Shown: positions 1 through 14,480, counted from the first letter of the stretch. The stretch is 64,000 bases of DNA from Motacilla alba alba (GCF_015832195.1 NC_052027.1:17480149-17544148), one strand, 5' to 3'. The notes: generated by a model not told the origin, from the sequence alone. Made by a program: numbers and translations.

Positions 1-3000
1 ATGAAAGTGTAAAAATATATAAACATGCACACACATTATCTCAACTTTTATTTCACCACGTACTCTTTAGATAAAATCACACAAAACTGCTTATTCTCAT
101 TCTTTACCAGCACTCAGAACAACCACCACATTTTACTTTCAGACCAATTAAAGATTTTCTTTGAGCAAACCAAAGAGGAAAAATTCTTCTGAATTCTAAT
201 CCCACTCTTTTAATCCAGAGTGAAATCTTTTCAGTGGACCTTCAAAAGCGTATTGGATGAAGATGCAGATGACAGAAAGTTATGTTTAGAAATACAACAC
301 CCCAAAGCTTAAATTCATTAACATTTCCTTAAAAATTTGATTGATGGTAAATGAGAATAATTCCTATTTAGGTTTAGTACACCAAGCAACATAGCAACTA
401 GAATTTTACAAAGATGTTTTAGACTTCCTTCTACTATTCTGCTTTGAAAATAACATGTGTTTTATTTTTACACAATGTATTTTTAAGTGAAATATATATG
501 TTTTGCTGAGCTGTTCTCACAAGAGCTGTTTTTGCAACACCAGCTTCCTATTTTAAAAGGACGGTCTACCTGCAGCATTACAGACTCAAACACCTTTGTT
601 ATTAACTAATGATGCCGACCAAGCCTTGGTTTCACAGCTTCTCCTGACAGGAAATGTGACCATATAGTTAAAAGCAAAGCTGAATTAATGTGTTTACCTG
701 TAAATAAGTACGATTTCATCTAGATGTCAGAGCAAAGAAAGAGAATTACCCTTCTGCAACAATACTTCTGACCATTAGGGAAAAATCAAATTAGACTTGG
801 AAGTTACAAAGAAAAGATTCCATCATTGTTCTGAAATCAGAGGTAACTTCAACCATTCCACTCAACGACTTGAACTTATTCAGTGTATTAAAAATACAAA
901 TTGACACGTGCAGGCCTTGACACTCAGTTCATCTAAAATTTGCCATCATTGATAAAGGGCACAATGCTTTTAATTCCACAACTGTACAATTCTGACATCC
1001 AGTTTCTCCCTTCCAATACCTACCACAGGTGTAAAGCCTCCAGACAAATGAATGCCAAAGGTGTGCTAGTTATTATTACCACATCCACTTTGTACTGATT
1101 TTGAAGCTAGTATAGATTCCTAATTAGTAGAAATAGTTAAGCATCAAATGCATGATGATGTATCACTACATCTAAAATATTGATTTTACAAAATATTTTG
1201 TATTAGTTTTATTTATCTTATTTAGCTAAGCCTTGATTTGTTAGTGCTTGTGTTATGGGGAATTGATGCCCACTTAATTCTGAAAACCGATTTTTGCCCT
1301 GAACCCATTACCAAAGAAAAACAGCAACCCCAATATTTTCCATTTTAAGTTATTTAGTGTAACAAGAAGGAAATTCCATTGTCTTAATTGAGAACAAAAC
1401 CAAGTCCGGCAGCAATACTTGTTTTCATTTTTCCACATAAATCATAAAACTTTGATGTTCCCAGGTCTTTAGCCAAACATAAAAAACAACTTCAAAGCAT
1501 GTAAAAATACATTCCAATGTCAAGCCAAATTTCTATTTGGAAAAAATTAAACCCATCAATTCTCTCACATCTCTTGTGATAAATGCCTAAGACAGAGAAA
1601 ACACAGCTGTAAGTGTAATAATGTTACATAAGCAGCAGCCTCTGATCTTATTTTCATCACAAACCATTGCTACTAAACCGCTTTTCAGTAAGTCACCAAA
1701 ATAAATAAATACCAGTAAATATCACCAAAAATGTGTATACACAAATAAATGCATATTTCTGTAATATATACACACATGTAATCATTAACACCTACCTACT
1801 ACCATACAATTAATTTTACATTAAAATAGTGTATATATTTTTGAAATCTACTAATTATCATCAGTAACTAATTAATGCTCTTAACACTTTGTGAGCAAAC
1901 CAAAGTAGACGAGTGGTACCTTCTGAATGTCTCATGCAGGCACCAAATTCTCCATGTGTTTGACTTTATTTTCCCCATTCACAGCAAGTTAATCAAAACA
2001 TGAAGTGAGAAAGGCTTCAGGAGGGAGGATTTCCACCTCCTATTTCTGTGACCAGTACTAATATCAAGCTGAATGTAAACCATTTTTTTTCCTATCACTC
2101 ATTTCTGTTCTGAATTTCCAATAAAACTTGAATTTTTGTTCTTGTTTATCAGTATCAGCTGCAACAACCTGCTCTTCCAGCCTTGCCAACATGTCTCAGT
2201 TGTCCAGCCTCACAGCAGACTAAGGTTAGAAGGTTATTTGCAGACGTAAACCCATTTTACAGACATCTTTATTGTGACAATAGCAAGACCTGCCATACAG
2301 AATACTTGGTGAACACTCCACTTGCTCCTTTGAAACCTTTTTTGAATTGATCTTGAATTGCCATTAATCTCAAAACATTCAATATTACTTGAGGTACTCA
2401 TCCACTTCTACATTATCCCTTTCTTCTCAAGTACCAAAACAGGAAAGAAAAAATTAACTACCTTTGGTGTTTGTACACTACACTCTGAGGAAAGTATCAG
2501 AAAGTATTTTATTTCTACACAGAAGCCTTGGCAATTTTCTTTTTAACTATAAACCTAAGACTCCCCCCCCACAACAGTTTTCTCTCCAAAACAGGGGTGT
2601 CTACAGAGCAGGTAGGGGGAAAAAATAAATAGAAAGATTACAGACTCATTTTAAATTTTATATAACTGTGAATATTAACAGGATAGACTCCTGAGTTGGT
2701 TTTATGCATATATTAACAACATATGTCTAATTGCTTTCCCACAAATTACTAAAACATTAAATTACAAATATACATTGTCCATGACAATCTAGTTATTTGA
2801 ATAGTCAGATTTGACCTTTGCACCTTTTATTAATTCTCTTACCTGAGAAAGTCTTGTGTTTCGAAATTAAATTATTAGCAATGCTAACAAAACTAACATG
2901 GCCTAAAATACTCTTCATAAGCACACAGTCAGTCATATTTGGTAAATACTCTCCCAAATTGGTTTGTCTTTCAACCTTATCTTTGTCTTTGCCCATGGAA

Positions 3001-4295
3001 ATAAAACTACCTTTAGAAAGAATATCTGTAATACTGACAAACTTGTAATGTCTTCAATGAATTATTTTATTATCTTCACACATCTTTTAGCAACTAGTAG
3101 ATAATTTCATTGTTTAAACTCAACATCTGAATACTTTTAAAAACCGCTTATATAATAACAATTTGAAAATTGTCTCCAAAACTTTCCTATTTTTTCCTTT
3201 TTATTGTATTTTAGAATGAGAAATATTTACAACAGTTCACCAAATCACTGTCCCAGAAACCACAGTCACTGCTGATCTAAGGATCAGAAAGCAACAAGGG
3301 AAGCTGGAAAAAACAATTGCAGAGCCCTAAAGCTCTTGGTGCCCTACCTTTTCTATGGAGGGATTACAGAAAAGCCCTTAGACAAAAGCCAGCAGGATTA
3401 GGCAATGCCAGTTCATTGCTCAGCTGAGGACTGGATTTTTTTTTTTTAGTGCTGTCAGAAAATAGAACTCTTTTTTCTGTTCTGGTTGGTTGGATAATAG
3501 AAATTGATTAATTCAGCACAGAACTCAAAGGCCTAAAAGACTAAAAAAAATAGGAAATTATGCAGTTCCCACTTGATACTACAGCTGAAAAGATGGTGTT
3601 GAGTTTAATGACAGTAAATTCTTGAGGAATGTAAAACTCAGCCAAGAAACCACAAACAATTAAGCAGCTAAACATCCTTCTCTAACATTAAGCATCACGT
3701 AAGATGTTTTGTGTCTGTAAGACTGTAGTATTTTTACTCCAAGGATTAGTTGTTTATCTTAAAACCAGCACAAAGCCAAAACAAACAAGCCAAATACCGG
3801 TAATTTAAAACTAAGCTCAAATACTATGTTCCAGTTAGGAGGGAGGAACAGTTTATTTCCCACACAAGTAAAACACTCCAGAACTGAAAGTGCTGTCGTC
3901 CAAACACATGCTGACACATCTTCAAGAGAAACAGATCTAATCCTTCAAAACCAACATTTATATGCCAAAGACTACAAGTGTTATTTTCTTTTAATTTCTT
4001 CTTTTTCTTTTTTTTTTCAATAAAAATAAAATATAATACCAAAGCAAACTGTCTTACTCCTTCACAGAAAGGCACAGTCTTATTTTCCTCCACCCATGAG
4101 GAACACAGCAATTGCTGCTCAATTGCCCCTTGAACACAGCACAAATTTTTAGCTCATATTCTCTTCACCACCGCATACAAAATTAAGATCTATATTCTGC
4201 TAAAGACAGCCAGTTTCACTTCCAATGCTCTGTCTTACTAAACTTCTTAAAACAATAAATATTGTACTAATAAATAAAGGCTTGACAGACACTAC
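1..4295 (-). other. CENPP intron after the fifth coding exon; no gene recognised
   Basis: AT-rich sequence following the last visible CENPP exon. I looked on both strands for the missing C-terminal CENPP exons and saw none, so they should lie to the left of the window. Short open frames here have no recognisable family signature, no paired splice sites and no codon bias. No tRNA, clear repeat family or CpG-rich patch was identified. Confidence 0.6.
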
Positions 4296-7200
4296 CTTGA
4301 AATGCAGGAAGGTGTGTCTACGATGCTCATACCACTCAGCATAGGTTGAAAGGCTTCTGAAAAATGTTATAAGATCTCCACATTCTTCAGTGCTATAAAA
4401 CAAAAATATATTGTTCAACCCACTCATAATCGGATCTATCAATATGATGGCCTAAAATTAACACTTAAAAAAATTAATTAGTATTGTTTGAATATGAAGT
4501 AGAAATCACCCAAAATAAGAATTACAAAGCTGAAAAAAGCTGTAGTGTAATGGCTGAAAAAGAGGTTGAAGAACACATTCCTAAACCAGTGTTTCTAGCA
4601 TTTGTCTTGCATGTAAAATGTGGGAACAAAGTAGTCACCTGCAAAATCTTAGTTTGATTTTATTCTTGTTCAACTCATGTTCTAAATAAATTCTAGGATG
4701 GTGCATAGTAAAACCCAAACCTGCAAAAGGGTAAGATTTCCCAAATTGCATCACTAACCCTCAAATATGCCCAAAATCTTTGTGCTAGCCAACTAACTCT
4801 ACATGACATGTTACCTGCCTCTGCCCACATGACATTCAGCTTTTCAAGATTAACCTTGCAGCTTCACGATGAAAGGAGGCCTGATGACACAGGGCAACTA
4901 AATCAAAACTTTTGTCAGACAGTTAAACCTTGATGTGATCTTGTCTCCAGAGCAGAGGGGCTTCAACCCTCTGAACATCTTCCTCACTCTCCTCTGGACC
5001 TGCTCCAACAGGTCCATGTTCCTTCTTATGCTGGGGGGAGAGTGGGAGAGAAAGATAGGTATAAATGTTTATTTCTGGAATTTCTAGCGAGAATCAGGAT
5101 GGAGAAAGGAAAAGAGACAATAGAAGGTGACAAACTGTCAGGCAGCAAGCCATACACGCAGGGTTGTTGAGGAAAAGAGGAAAAAAAGCTCATAAAGGGT
5201 GTGCAGTTTTCACTAAACAAACGCAGCCGGAATGCAAAGGATGCAGAACTCCACAAAAGGCACATGTCAGAATACCTGAAGTAACATGATTATTTAAACA
5301 TAAGGGTGAAAGGCTTCATGTCATTGTTGATATGAAGCCACAGACTATTAGCCATCATCAAAACACACCTGGCAAGCACTGTTTTGGTAGTACAAATATT
5401 TATTTTGGTTACTAATATAGGATTTTACAAGTTTACAAAACCTAAGATACCTGACTGATGTTTGAGAATATTTCAGAAAGTTAGAGTATTTAATTTCTAA
5501 TGTAAATTAGACTTCTAACATCCATTCTGAGATTAGCTTTTTTTTTTGATTTTCAGAACAGCTGAGATCAGAGACTTGAGGCATTCACAGAATGGCTACA
5601 ACAGTGGATTACAAAGTCAGTTCAGCCTGCCCAGGGAGAACTGTGCTTTCAATCCTGCTCTATTTGATATATCGGAACAGCAAACCTTAACCAGTTACAC
5701 AAAGAAACTGGAAAAAAATACATTAAGGTCATTCAGATATTGAAAATGTGAAAGAAAAGCCAAACAAGTTTTATCCCAGCCTGGAAAGAACAGCATCATT
5801 AAAGGAAGTTACCACAGTAGTCACAGCTGCCAACAAAATCAGGCCAAGATGAAAAAAATGCTGGCAGCACTGGGAAAAGTGAGTCCCGGGAAGGACACAG
5901 ACATTGATTTACAATAGCTCATTAGCCCTGGTCTGGCAGCTGTTTTTAACCACAACTCTGAATTGTACATGTCAAAGTCTACACATTCTATAGGAACTGT
6001 GGACCCTTGGTAACAACTGCCCACATCTGTGCCTGGAGAACAGATTCCACACAAACTGCACTGGGCTTTTTCAAGCTCCACTCATGGAAAAGGGAACACA
6101 AAACTTTGTTACCAAACTACACACTTGAAATTCTTTTTGAAGAACTTGGCAATTTTTATAAAATCCACATTTAGGCTATTTAAAATTCTATCACAAACAC
6201 TGTGACCTTGGTTTAGCATGGTAATTAGTTTATTTCCTTTTTGCCTCAAAATTGTTTTTAGGTGATGCAGCAGATATTTTTCAAGGCTGGATCATCAACA
6301 GGAAGAAAAAGCTTTGGGGAGAAGTTCAAAGAACCAGCTTCCAATGTAGAAGTTAGTCAACCAATATATCTGAGGATGGACTTTGCTCACATAGCACTGG
6401 CTAAAGTCAAGGTAGAAAGCTGAACTCAGTGTCTAGAAAGGGGGAATCTGGTGGCAAGAACAGCTGTATGTAAATCCATATTGGCAAAGGAGTAAGAATT
6501 CACCAGTTCAGCAAACTCTCTCAGCATCTAATCTACCCATAAACACTAACTCCTAATTAGCCCAAATTAGCCTAATTCCTCCTGCTGAAGTCAACTACAG
6601 CAAAGGCTAAAATACCAAGGAAACATGGTATAAAATAACAAGGTAATAAGAGAGTGGATGGTAAAATTCAAGTTTTTTTTTTTTATTTTGAAAGAATTTA
6701 GCATTACAAAAATCCACTTGGAGCAGAAAACACCTGTCTCCAATGCCAACATCCATGTTACAGAGAAGTCGTCCAAAACCAGTGAAAAGGATAGTCAGGC
6801 AGAGAGTAAGTCCGTCAGCTTAAAATCACGGGCTCTTCATCCAGACACACTTTCACAAAATATCAACAAAACACAGAAGTATATAGAAAATTTACCTGTT
6901 GTAAGAGTACCTAAGCTACTTTAATGTGTTCCTTTATGTATTTTAAGGGAGAAAATCTATTTTAACTCACTGCAAGACTTCCTACATTAGCATAGAAAAT
7001 GAAAGCAGGACTCAAAGCTGGGGGGAGAATTCCTGCTTCTCTTCATTTGCAAGGGACTTTGCCCATGCAGTATTTAATATAATGCACATTTTCTAAATCC
7101 TGCGCTCCGACTTATAGATTCTAGCTAGATAGTAAAAAGTAAGAGATTTTAAGCATTATGAAAATTGCACTATTTGCCTAAGCAACCCATGCAAAGGTGA

Positions 7201-10200
7201 ACTCCCCCAACAATTAACGGGGTGTCAAGTCTAAAAAAGGAAAAAGGACTGACCAGAGTGTTATTGGATGTTGTGGTTCTCCACACTAGTAAAGTGATAA
7301 GTGGTCCAAAGGGGACACATGTGAAATCCAAAAAAAGACAACTAAATATTGTGATTTCATTTGCATGCATCTGTTATTGTCACAAAATAATTATATAAAA
7401 ATATACCCACTTTTAAAAAATGTACAATTCTTATATAGAGATGTACCATTTATATATTACAGCAGTACCTGCAGACTGCTGCATTTTGCTTCATTTAAAA
7501 AGATATTGTTCAAGTGTTCTAGCATTCCCCTATTTTCTGCCAAAGCAGGAACTGAATGCCAGGTTTTTAACACTGCTGTTCTTAAAGACCATTTTCTGAC
7601 ACGTATTATGAAAAAAAAACGTAGCCAAAAAAAATTAGAAAACTGGGGAGGAAAAAACATCCCAGCCAGGAGACAAAACAGAACAGAACTAGACAATGGA
7701 TTTGGCAAGACTGGGCCAAGGAAGCAAGAGAAGAAAACAAACTGGTAGGGAGGCTGAAAATGAGCAAGACAGCAGGAGACCAGATTCAGCTGGTCAGGAA
7801 TGGAGGGAAAAGAAGGGAAGTGGTAGGAATTTTAGGAGCAAAATAAAGAACAAGGGGCAAGTCGGGAAAAGTCTGAAACTGGACATGAGGGGATTACAAC
7901 TTGGAAAAAGAAATGAGGAGTAGCCCAACAAAAGGGTTTTGAGAGAACAGGCCCCTGAAGGGAGATCACAGACTCACTGGAACAGGGGGTGCTCTCAAAC
8001 AGGCACTGCCAGCATCAGCCATGGACTCACTGCCTCACACTGCCAGCACACACTGTGGCCTGGACAAGGCACACAGGAAAAGTGAAATTTGAAGGTGTTA
8101 TGGGGGAACAAGTTTGGGTTGTTCCCTACCCTCAGAAGTATTTTTCAACCTAGTGACCCCCTTGATCCTGTTGGCCACGTGGCTGCAAGGGTATCCACAG
8201 ACACAAGGCCAAGGAGGCACGTGCAAAGGGAGGCTCAGGAGAAAGCACTGCCTGCTTTGTTGACATCTTCTATCATTCATGAAAACTTGTGCTACGAGAA
8301 CTGGCACAAGGTGAAAAAGGAGAAGAGACAAAGACAAGAGAGCAGTGCTCCAGCCAGGATGAAATAGAGTCTGACACTACTTCAACACATTCCTTTCCAG
8401 CGTGACTGTTAAGTTCCAATACACTTCTGCTGTCATAAAGTACTCATGATTAAAACAGGGCAATTTCCTCTTCTAAATCCCACTTCTTGAGAGCAGTCAA
8501 CTGTTCTTCCCAGTTTCACCACAAGCTTTAGTAGATTTATATGGAAATCTCAAAGCCTTTAAGTAAAATAGTTTTCAGTAGAGACTACTGAAACCTGAGG
8601 AAACTAAATAGACCTCTCTCTTCATCCATCTGTTGGCCCTTCCTCTCCCTCCCCAAGCCTAAAAAATAATAGAAAACAAAAGAAGCAACTTTAAAAAAAA
8701 GAATTAAATCAATGACTCAGTGATAATGGATTTGTTCTCAGAACAGCTTGCTAGCAGAATTCAGTGGAATACTGCAGACAAATAATTTGACCATTACCAC
8801 AAGAAGCTGGCATACTCCAGAAAATAATAAGAAACAGTATTCATTCATACATTTCAGTTTTAGTATGTTAATTTTCTTAAGCCATTGCACAAATTACATT
8901 GGACAAATACACTAGTCCATGTTTTTAAATTACATTTTTTTAATATATCAGTGAAATAAATCCTGTTGCAAATAAGAGAAATGGAATTGAGAGCTGAGAA
9001 TCAGAAACAGGCAAATACTGGAGAGGGGTTCTGGATGTGCACTTTAGGCATTACCCACTCTCAGCTCACGTAGACATGTGAGGAACAATTATCTAACATG
9101 AATTTGTAAAGGTCTTTCCAGATCTTAAAAATCACATGGCTGTCATCTTCTCTCCAGGATACAGATAAGGGATGGGAAGTATTTAGGTTGGGCTAAGGAC
9201 ACATCACATAAAGACACAGGCTGCCACCAATTTACAGGAAAACTCAGCACTGCATTTAGTATCCCATATCCCACACAATAACTTGCCTTGAGCAAAAAAT
9301 TCCATCTTACCGTGACACAAACTTGCTCACATTTGAATCTTCTCTGGATTCCATTATAATGCTGAGATCACTAACAACAGCAGACACTTTCTCATTGTTC
9401 TAGATTGGAGAAATAACAACAAAATATTTTAGAAATTGCTCTGGTGAGGAGAAAAATGTGCCTATTTGCATATAAAAATACAGGAAAAAGTAAATATTAA
9501 TGCTGCTAACTACTATAATCCTTAAAATAGCATTTTTAAAACTACAGTTTGTGCGTGTGAACAGTTTCTTTCATTTCAAGAGTAACACTATTATCCACAC
9601 AAGGCTTTTGGAATAAGACCTGAGTTTGTCAGCATAGGAAAAAAATATATAAAGGAAGGTTCATTACTTCTTGTCACATCCATCCCATTTCTTTAAGATT
9701 CTTCTCATATCTCAACACAGCCTTGAGCTGCCACATATACCAGAAAATTCACATATAAGGTTTTATCTGTTAGTTTTGGGCTGGTTTTTTTTTAATTTTA
9801 AACCCTATAGTTTTGTCTCAAAATATTGTCCTTTTTTACAGTCACTGTTACTCAGAAATATGAGTGGGATAATAAAATTATTCTCAATTACTTAATAAGT
9901 TGTAAAAGAATGAGGAAAGGTGGTCAGAGTAGAAATGAGGCCGCAAAAGAAGTTAATTCTCTTTGCTATGCATTCTTGAGCACACCAAAGTAATGGATTC
10001 AGTAACAGTGAACGAAAAAGCTTAAAATCATGGTTTGAAGACCATAGGAAATGTCTCACTTGAAACTTCTTATACCAAGTCACTACAAGCAAATGGGAAT
10101 GGCAAGAGAGGACTGCACACATCTCAGCAGGCCCTGTGCTGCTCGGACAGAAGCCCTGCTTCTGCCATCACTAAAGATGGGAAAAGCACAGCAAGGCACT

Positions 10201-13200
10201 ACAGAGATTAGTGGATGTACTAAATAACATCAGGAAAAATCATTTTAGGTTTAGAGACAAGGTTCAACAGGGGGATGGAGCTGTAGAGAAGCTGCCAGCA
10301 GTCACAAGCTAACATGCCTCCTTCTGAAGGGACTGGTTTGCCAGTGGAGGGGTTACTATCATGCCAAAATGCCTTTGTGGGGCCAAATAAAAAGATTTAA
10401 AAGGAAATCTCTGGGCAAGAAAGAAACTTTTTAAATTATTGCTTTCCCAAAGGCTTATACTTGTTTTGGCTGATTTTCAAGCTCATGTCCTCTCCTAATA
10501 CTTAATATCATGAAGTTGAATTAACTCTATTGTAACTTCACTACTAGAATAAATAGCTACAGTTAACAGTGTGAAAAAATTATTCCTGATCTTCTGCTGC
10601 ATACCAACAGACCTGCAACCTGCTGGGCACTTCCCAAAAACAGCTTTTACTCCTCAGGACAGGTGAATCTGGTTATAACTGCACTACCTTGTCTGTGCTA
10701 ATGTCAGGACAGGTTATTTTGAGTACTTATTTTGATGTACTTCTAGCAAACCAACAAAAAAAAAAATCATGCAAAAATCAGCTCAAAATTATCCTTTTAC
10801 AGCAGAAGTGAGGGTATACACACCTGGTATCCCCTATCTCATCAGCATTCAAAGTAGCCCAAATTTTAGACATTAGGCAGCCAAGTGCTGCCGCTCAGTG
10901 GTGCAATGGTTTTAAGCAGTAAATTTAACACCCAGTAACCCCTCTGAGCCCCACTGACACCAAAAGATGTCCTCTTGCTGCAGGAGATGCAGCTGAGAAA
11001 CATTCTAAGTGCAGTTTTATACATGCAAATGTGAAGAGGCATCATGAAGACCACAAGTTTTAAATCTCAAATGGACTTCAGAGGTTGCTCATACAGCTGA
11101 ACCCTTGTAGTTTCAAAGGATAAAACCCGCATGTGGCCTAAATATTCAATTCCCAAATTCATAATATGGCTTTTCTAAAGAATAGGAAGGACATTTTTAC
11201 TGTTCACTCTCAGTCCCATCTCATTAAATAAAAAAAAACAAAAACAAAACCACAATTTTAAAGCTAAGCTGAAAAATAAAGTTTTTGTGATGTTAGAAAT
11301 ACCATGACAAAGTAGAACAGTGTTAGAAAATTGCTATTGCAAATTGGGGTAGAAGCTGTTTTCCTTTGCTTAGCATCTTGAATTCTGTGCTAAGAATAGA
11401 GTCTTATGAAAAAGCTCCCTCCCAGAAAATCTGCAATCCTTGGTGTAACTTGCAGCAGTGCTGCAATGATTACTCACATTAACCAAGCACACACAAATAT
11501 AACCAAAGGAAAAAAACCAACAAACCCAACCCAACAAAGAGACCTGCTGAAGTTTGTAGTGTTTTAGCTTTTCCTGTTTCTTCCTGAGAGGTAACATTTG
11601 GCATCTTCCAATTTCCAGAATAAGATATGTGACAATAGAATGTGTTGAGTGGGATGAAAGCTGTACTGGGTCAGGCCCCAGTGGGCACCCGGCAGAGCTG
11701 GAGGACACCAAGTGCTCCCAGGGCTTTACCTCAGTGTCAGTCAGAAACCTGCAGGGAGCATCTTTTGGGAAGGAAAGGTGATAAAGACCTGGCTGTATTG
11801 GGTTAACAACTGGACTTGATCTTGAAGGTTTTTTCCAACCTAAATAATTCTACAGTAACCATTTTGTGGCTGAACACTAAACCTGACCTTTTATCTACCA
11901 TCTACTATCTTGCTCGGATGCACACAGAATTCCTAAGCTGGGTCCAGATGTTAAAGAGCCAAAAGAACACACTGAAACGTAGATTAAACAGTTGAAGGTT
12001 TCAGCTGGAAAAGGAAGCAGTGACATTTATCCATTTGAAGTTTTGGTTGGTAGCTGTTTTTTTTTCAAAGCATATATTGACCCTTACCTGCATTTCAAGA
12101 AGCTGGAATTCCAGTTGAAAAGACAGGGAGTGACACTTCCCTGATAATCTGTGCTTCTGCACCGTCCTGTTTCGAGCTGTTACAAAATCAAGTTAACAAA
12201 ATAATCAATTACACTTCTATTCAATAACTACTGCATTTCTTCCCTTAGTCATATTTAAAGTACCGTTACCATTTCTCATGTAAAGAAGTTTAACATGCTA
12301 AAAAACACCAACAACTAACTCCACCTTCCCTCATGCAAAGCACAATAGTAGTCTGTCACTTTCCCATGAACAAAAGGACAATATTTACTCAGAAACTATT
12401 TTGTTGATGAACCAAGTCTTATTGTATTTCAAAGTAATGGTCTTTCTGCTAACCGTGAATTAGAACAGAGGTTTGCAGATGAACTGCAACCAGTGTGCTC
12501 AGTTGCTTACTGGTTGGAAAACTGCTTACTTTTTTCCACTGTTTTCTTGGAATGACTTGTGAAATGAAACCCAGTAAATGCCATTAAAAATGAGAGATCT
12601 GTTTCTAGACTTTCAAGCTGAGCTTTCAGGTCTGATGGAGATTCATGTTCCTTGGTTTCTCCCTGAGTTTCTCTTTGGAATGATTTTCTAGAATGGGAAA
12701 AAAAAATCAAAAGGGCAAAATAGTTAAACATAACATGTCAGTACAGCAATATCATTAGCAATATCATTAAATAAAAGGCATTAGTAATGGGAGCTGATGG
12801 TTTTCAGACCCAAATCAGTTTCCAAGGAGTCAACTTTCAGTTGGATCACATTGCTGGAAACAAGAAACCTATTGTAACTTACATGAACTCTTTCCATTCA
12901 CTGCCAGGTAGACACAGCTTTTATTTCAAGTTTGGAGGTGCAAGTGTCCATTTTGAGATATGTGCAAAAACATCCAAGAAAAGGGAGCTAAGATGCCTTT
13001 ACTCATATAAGTGACTTATTTCATCCATGGAGTTTACATTTACAAAGTCCTAACACAGACGCAAAAGCTTATCCCAAACAATTTTGACAAAGAAATTCTA
13101 TTAATCTAACAAATGAAAAAAAAAAAAAAAGGCATACATTGACTTCAGTATCTCCTCATCAGAAAAGAAGGTGGATTCTTGTCGCATATCTTCATACTTT

Positions 13201-13274
13201 TCTGTCAACAGCCTAATTTCTTCTTCCAGTGCCTGGATTTCATCTTCATAAGCTTGAAAAAGACCCTCATCCAT
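4296..13274 (-). CDS. CENPP: Centromere protein P (CENP-P), 5' five coding exons, gene truncated by window edge
   Basis: CENP-P is a subunit of the CENP-O/P/Q/U/R branch of the constitutive centromere-associated network that joins CENP-A chromatin to the kinetochore. Coding exons on the minus strand, all with AG acceptor and GT donor and consistent phase: 13274-13138 (ATG at 13274, MDEGLFQAYEDEI start), 12687-12530, 12176-12088, 9399-9311 and 4392-4296. The first two encode a Glu/Lys-rich coiled-coil N-terminus. Exon 3 carries HRLSGKCHSLSFQLEFQLLE and exon 5 carries TFFRSLSTYAEWYEHRRHTF, both close to the known vertebrate protein. About 190 residues are covered; the remaining C-terminal portion lies left of position 1. 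An acceptor at 13290 upstream of the ATG shows a 5' UTR exon further up, probably in the CpG island. The head-to-head arrangement with NOL8 is the usual vertebrate order. Confidence 0.93.
4393..9310 (-). other. CENPP intron between coding exons 4 and 5; one CR1 scrap, otherwise unassigned
   Basis: Intronic sequence of about 4.9 kb. It contains the short CR1 fragment near 4.94-5.04 kb and a slightly GC-richer, purine-rich patch at about 7.65-8.35 kb, which resembles dead repeat sequence but which I cannot assign to a family. Open frames here are short, overlap on both strands and show no conserved motif. I see no RNA gene. Confidence 0.5.
4943..5037 (-). mobile_element. CR1 LINE fragment, antisense to the plus strand
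   Basis: The stretch with CTCCTCTGGACCTGCTCCAA followed by a cytosine-poor cleft-like tail matches the reverse complement of the 3' region of avian CR1 retrotransposons. It is short, has no target-site duplication that I can see, and lies within a CENPP intron. The family call rests on recognition of the conserved CR1 phrase only. Confidence 0.6.
9400..12087 (-). other. CENPP intron between coding exons 3 and 4
   Basis: About 2.7 kb of intron. It holds one CR1 3'-end scrap near 11.8 kb preceded by an unassigned GC-richer stretch (about 11.62-11.79 kb). Nothing else is supported. Confidence 0.5.
11795..11862 (+). mobile_element. CR1 LINE 3'-end fragment, sense orientation
   Basis: The phrase GGACTTGATCTTGAAGGTTT followed by TTCCAACCTAAATAATTCTA is the characteristic 3' terminus of avian CR1 elements, here without the usual tandem ATTCTATGA tail. 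It is a severely 5'-truncated, old insertion. Confidence 0.6.
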
Positions 13275-13290
13275 TTCTCAGAATCACTGC

Positions 13291-14480
13291 ATAAAACAAA
13301 ATAAGGATATTTCTCAGGAACATTCAATTTTCTAAAATCACAAATATAACATTAGGCAATTGTTTCAAGATACAGAGCAGCGCACAGCCTCCAGAGACAA
13401 CAGTTAAATCAGGGATCTAATGGAGTCAGAGGCTTTAAGAACCTTTTTAATTAGTCATTATTTGATCCAGGAGTGCACTCAGCTGTTTCACATTTGCTGT
13501 AATAGAACAACAAGCTGCTCCACAGGTAAAAACCAACTGCAATCAGACACAAAAATGGAACCCAGCTTTGACCAATTGACCTAACGACTCATCTGGGCAG
13601 ACGAGGCACAGCTGCTCCTAGCACAATCTGCCTTCAGAGTAAACATATACGTACAGAGACACGAACTGCAAACACGTTTCACCAAGAATTTAAAAAATAA
13701 ACCTCAGTTTTCAGGAAAAATAGTAATTTGACATTCAGCCTAGCTACAACACATTCAGAAGTGTGTGGAAGATATATGCTGCTCAAAACTAAGGGGCTAA
13801 TTTTTTTTGACCAGGAAAACCCCAACATTTAGTTTTGTGTGTTTTTAAACCACCCCTACTCTATATGGGCTCATTTAAAATGCAGGGTATTCAAAATGTT
13901 TTAAACCACCCCTACTCTATGTGGTGTGCAAGTTCCACACTAACATCATTCAGTCAAAGGGGATGAGGGGGAAATTGCATTTTATTTGTTTGTTTCCTAG
14001 GAAGCAGTGCCTTTATAACACACATAAGAAAACAACATCGAAAGCACACTTTGCATTACAAAATAGCTTAGTGAGTAAAGGAAGCATATGCAATTAAATA
14101 ATCACCCAGTCTTCCCCAGATTTTTTTGAATTGGATATGGTGAAGAAAGTCATGGTCACAATAAAGAGTATGGTGTGGAAAAGTAAAACATTACCCGAGG
14201 TCAGCTAATGCTTCTTTTAACAGCAGTAACAGGAGACATAAACTACTTACAGCTACCTAAACTCAAGGATTTCACTAGGCGGCAGAAGACTCAAAGATTT
14301 TATATCTAGAAAAAAATACCTACTCTTGAATCAAGTAAAACAGAACTTTTACAAACAGTTCTCCTCTTATATATCATACGTGTGTATATTTATAAATATT
14401 TACCCACTAACATCACATCCTTCACATTTTTACGTACCTGCCCGTTTACAGCTCAGAGTATTTGACTTTATGCTGCCACA
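13291..14480. other. CENPP first intron (5' UTR side); no coding sequence
   Basis: AT-rich sequence between the first coding CENPP exon and the CpG island. It contains a short direct duplication near 13.84-13.93 kb and nothing else I can name. The minus-strand donor candidates inside the island imply that this is the intron separating the non-coding first exon from the ATG exon. Confidence 0.5.
13841..13925. repeat. Two-copy direct repeat, about 57-bp period
   Basis: A motif of about 27 nt reading TTTTAAACCACCCCTACTCT appears at 13841-13869 and again at 13898-13925 with one or two mismatches. A 28-nt unrelated spacer separates the copies. It is probably a local slippage duplication in a CENPP intron. 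Confidence 0.8.

Noticed and set aside
1100..1240. Possible C/D-box snoRNA in a CENPP intron (ATGATG and CTGA-like motifs)
   Set aside because: No terminal stem, box spacing or guide sequence was convincing.
2050..2250. Minus-strand stretch reading LARLEEQVVAADTDKQEQ and FKFYWKF, considered as a further CENPP exon
   Set aside because: It does not resemble the CENP-P C-terminus, has no convincing acceptor in phase, and is followed quickly by a stop.
5839..6081. 80-codon minus-strand frame with several cysteines
   Set aside because: Cysteine spacing fits no zinc-finger or secreted-peptide family I know; no splice or promoter signals; likely chance.
7640..8370. Purine-rich, GC-richer patch suspected to be an endogenous retrovirus or LTR fragment
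   Set aside because: No LTR ends, primer-binding site or conserved pol motif could be seen, so no family is claimed.
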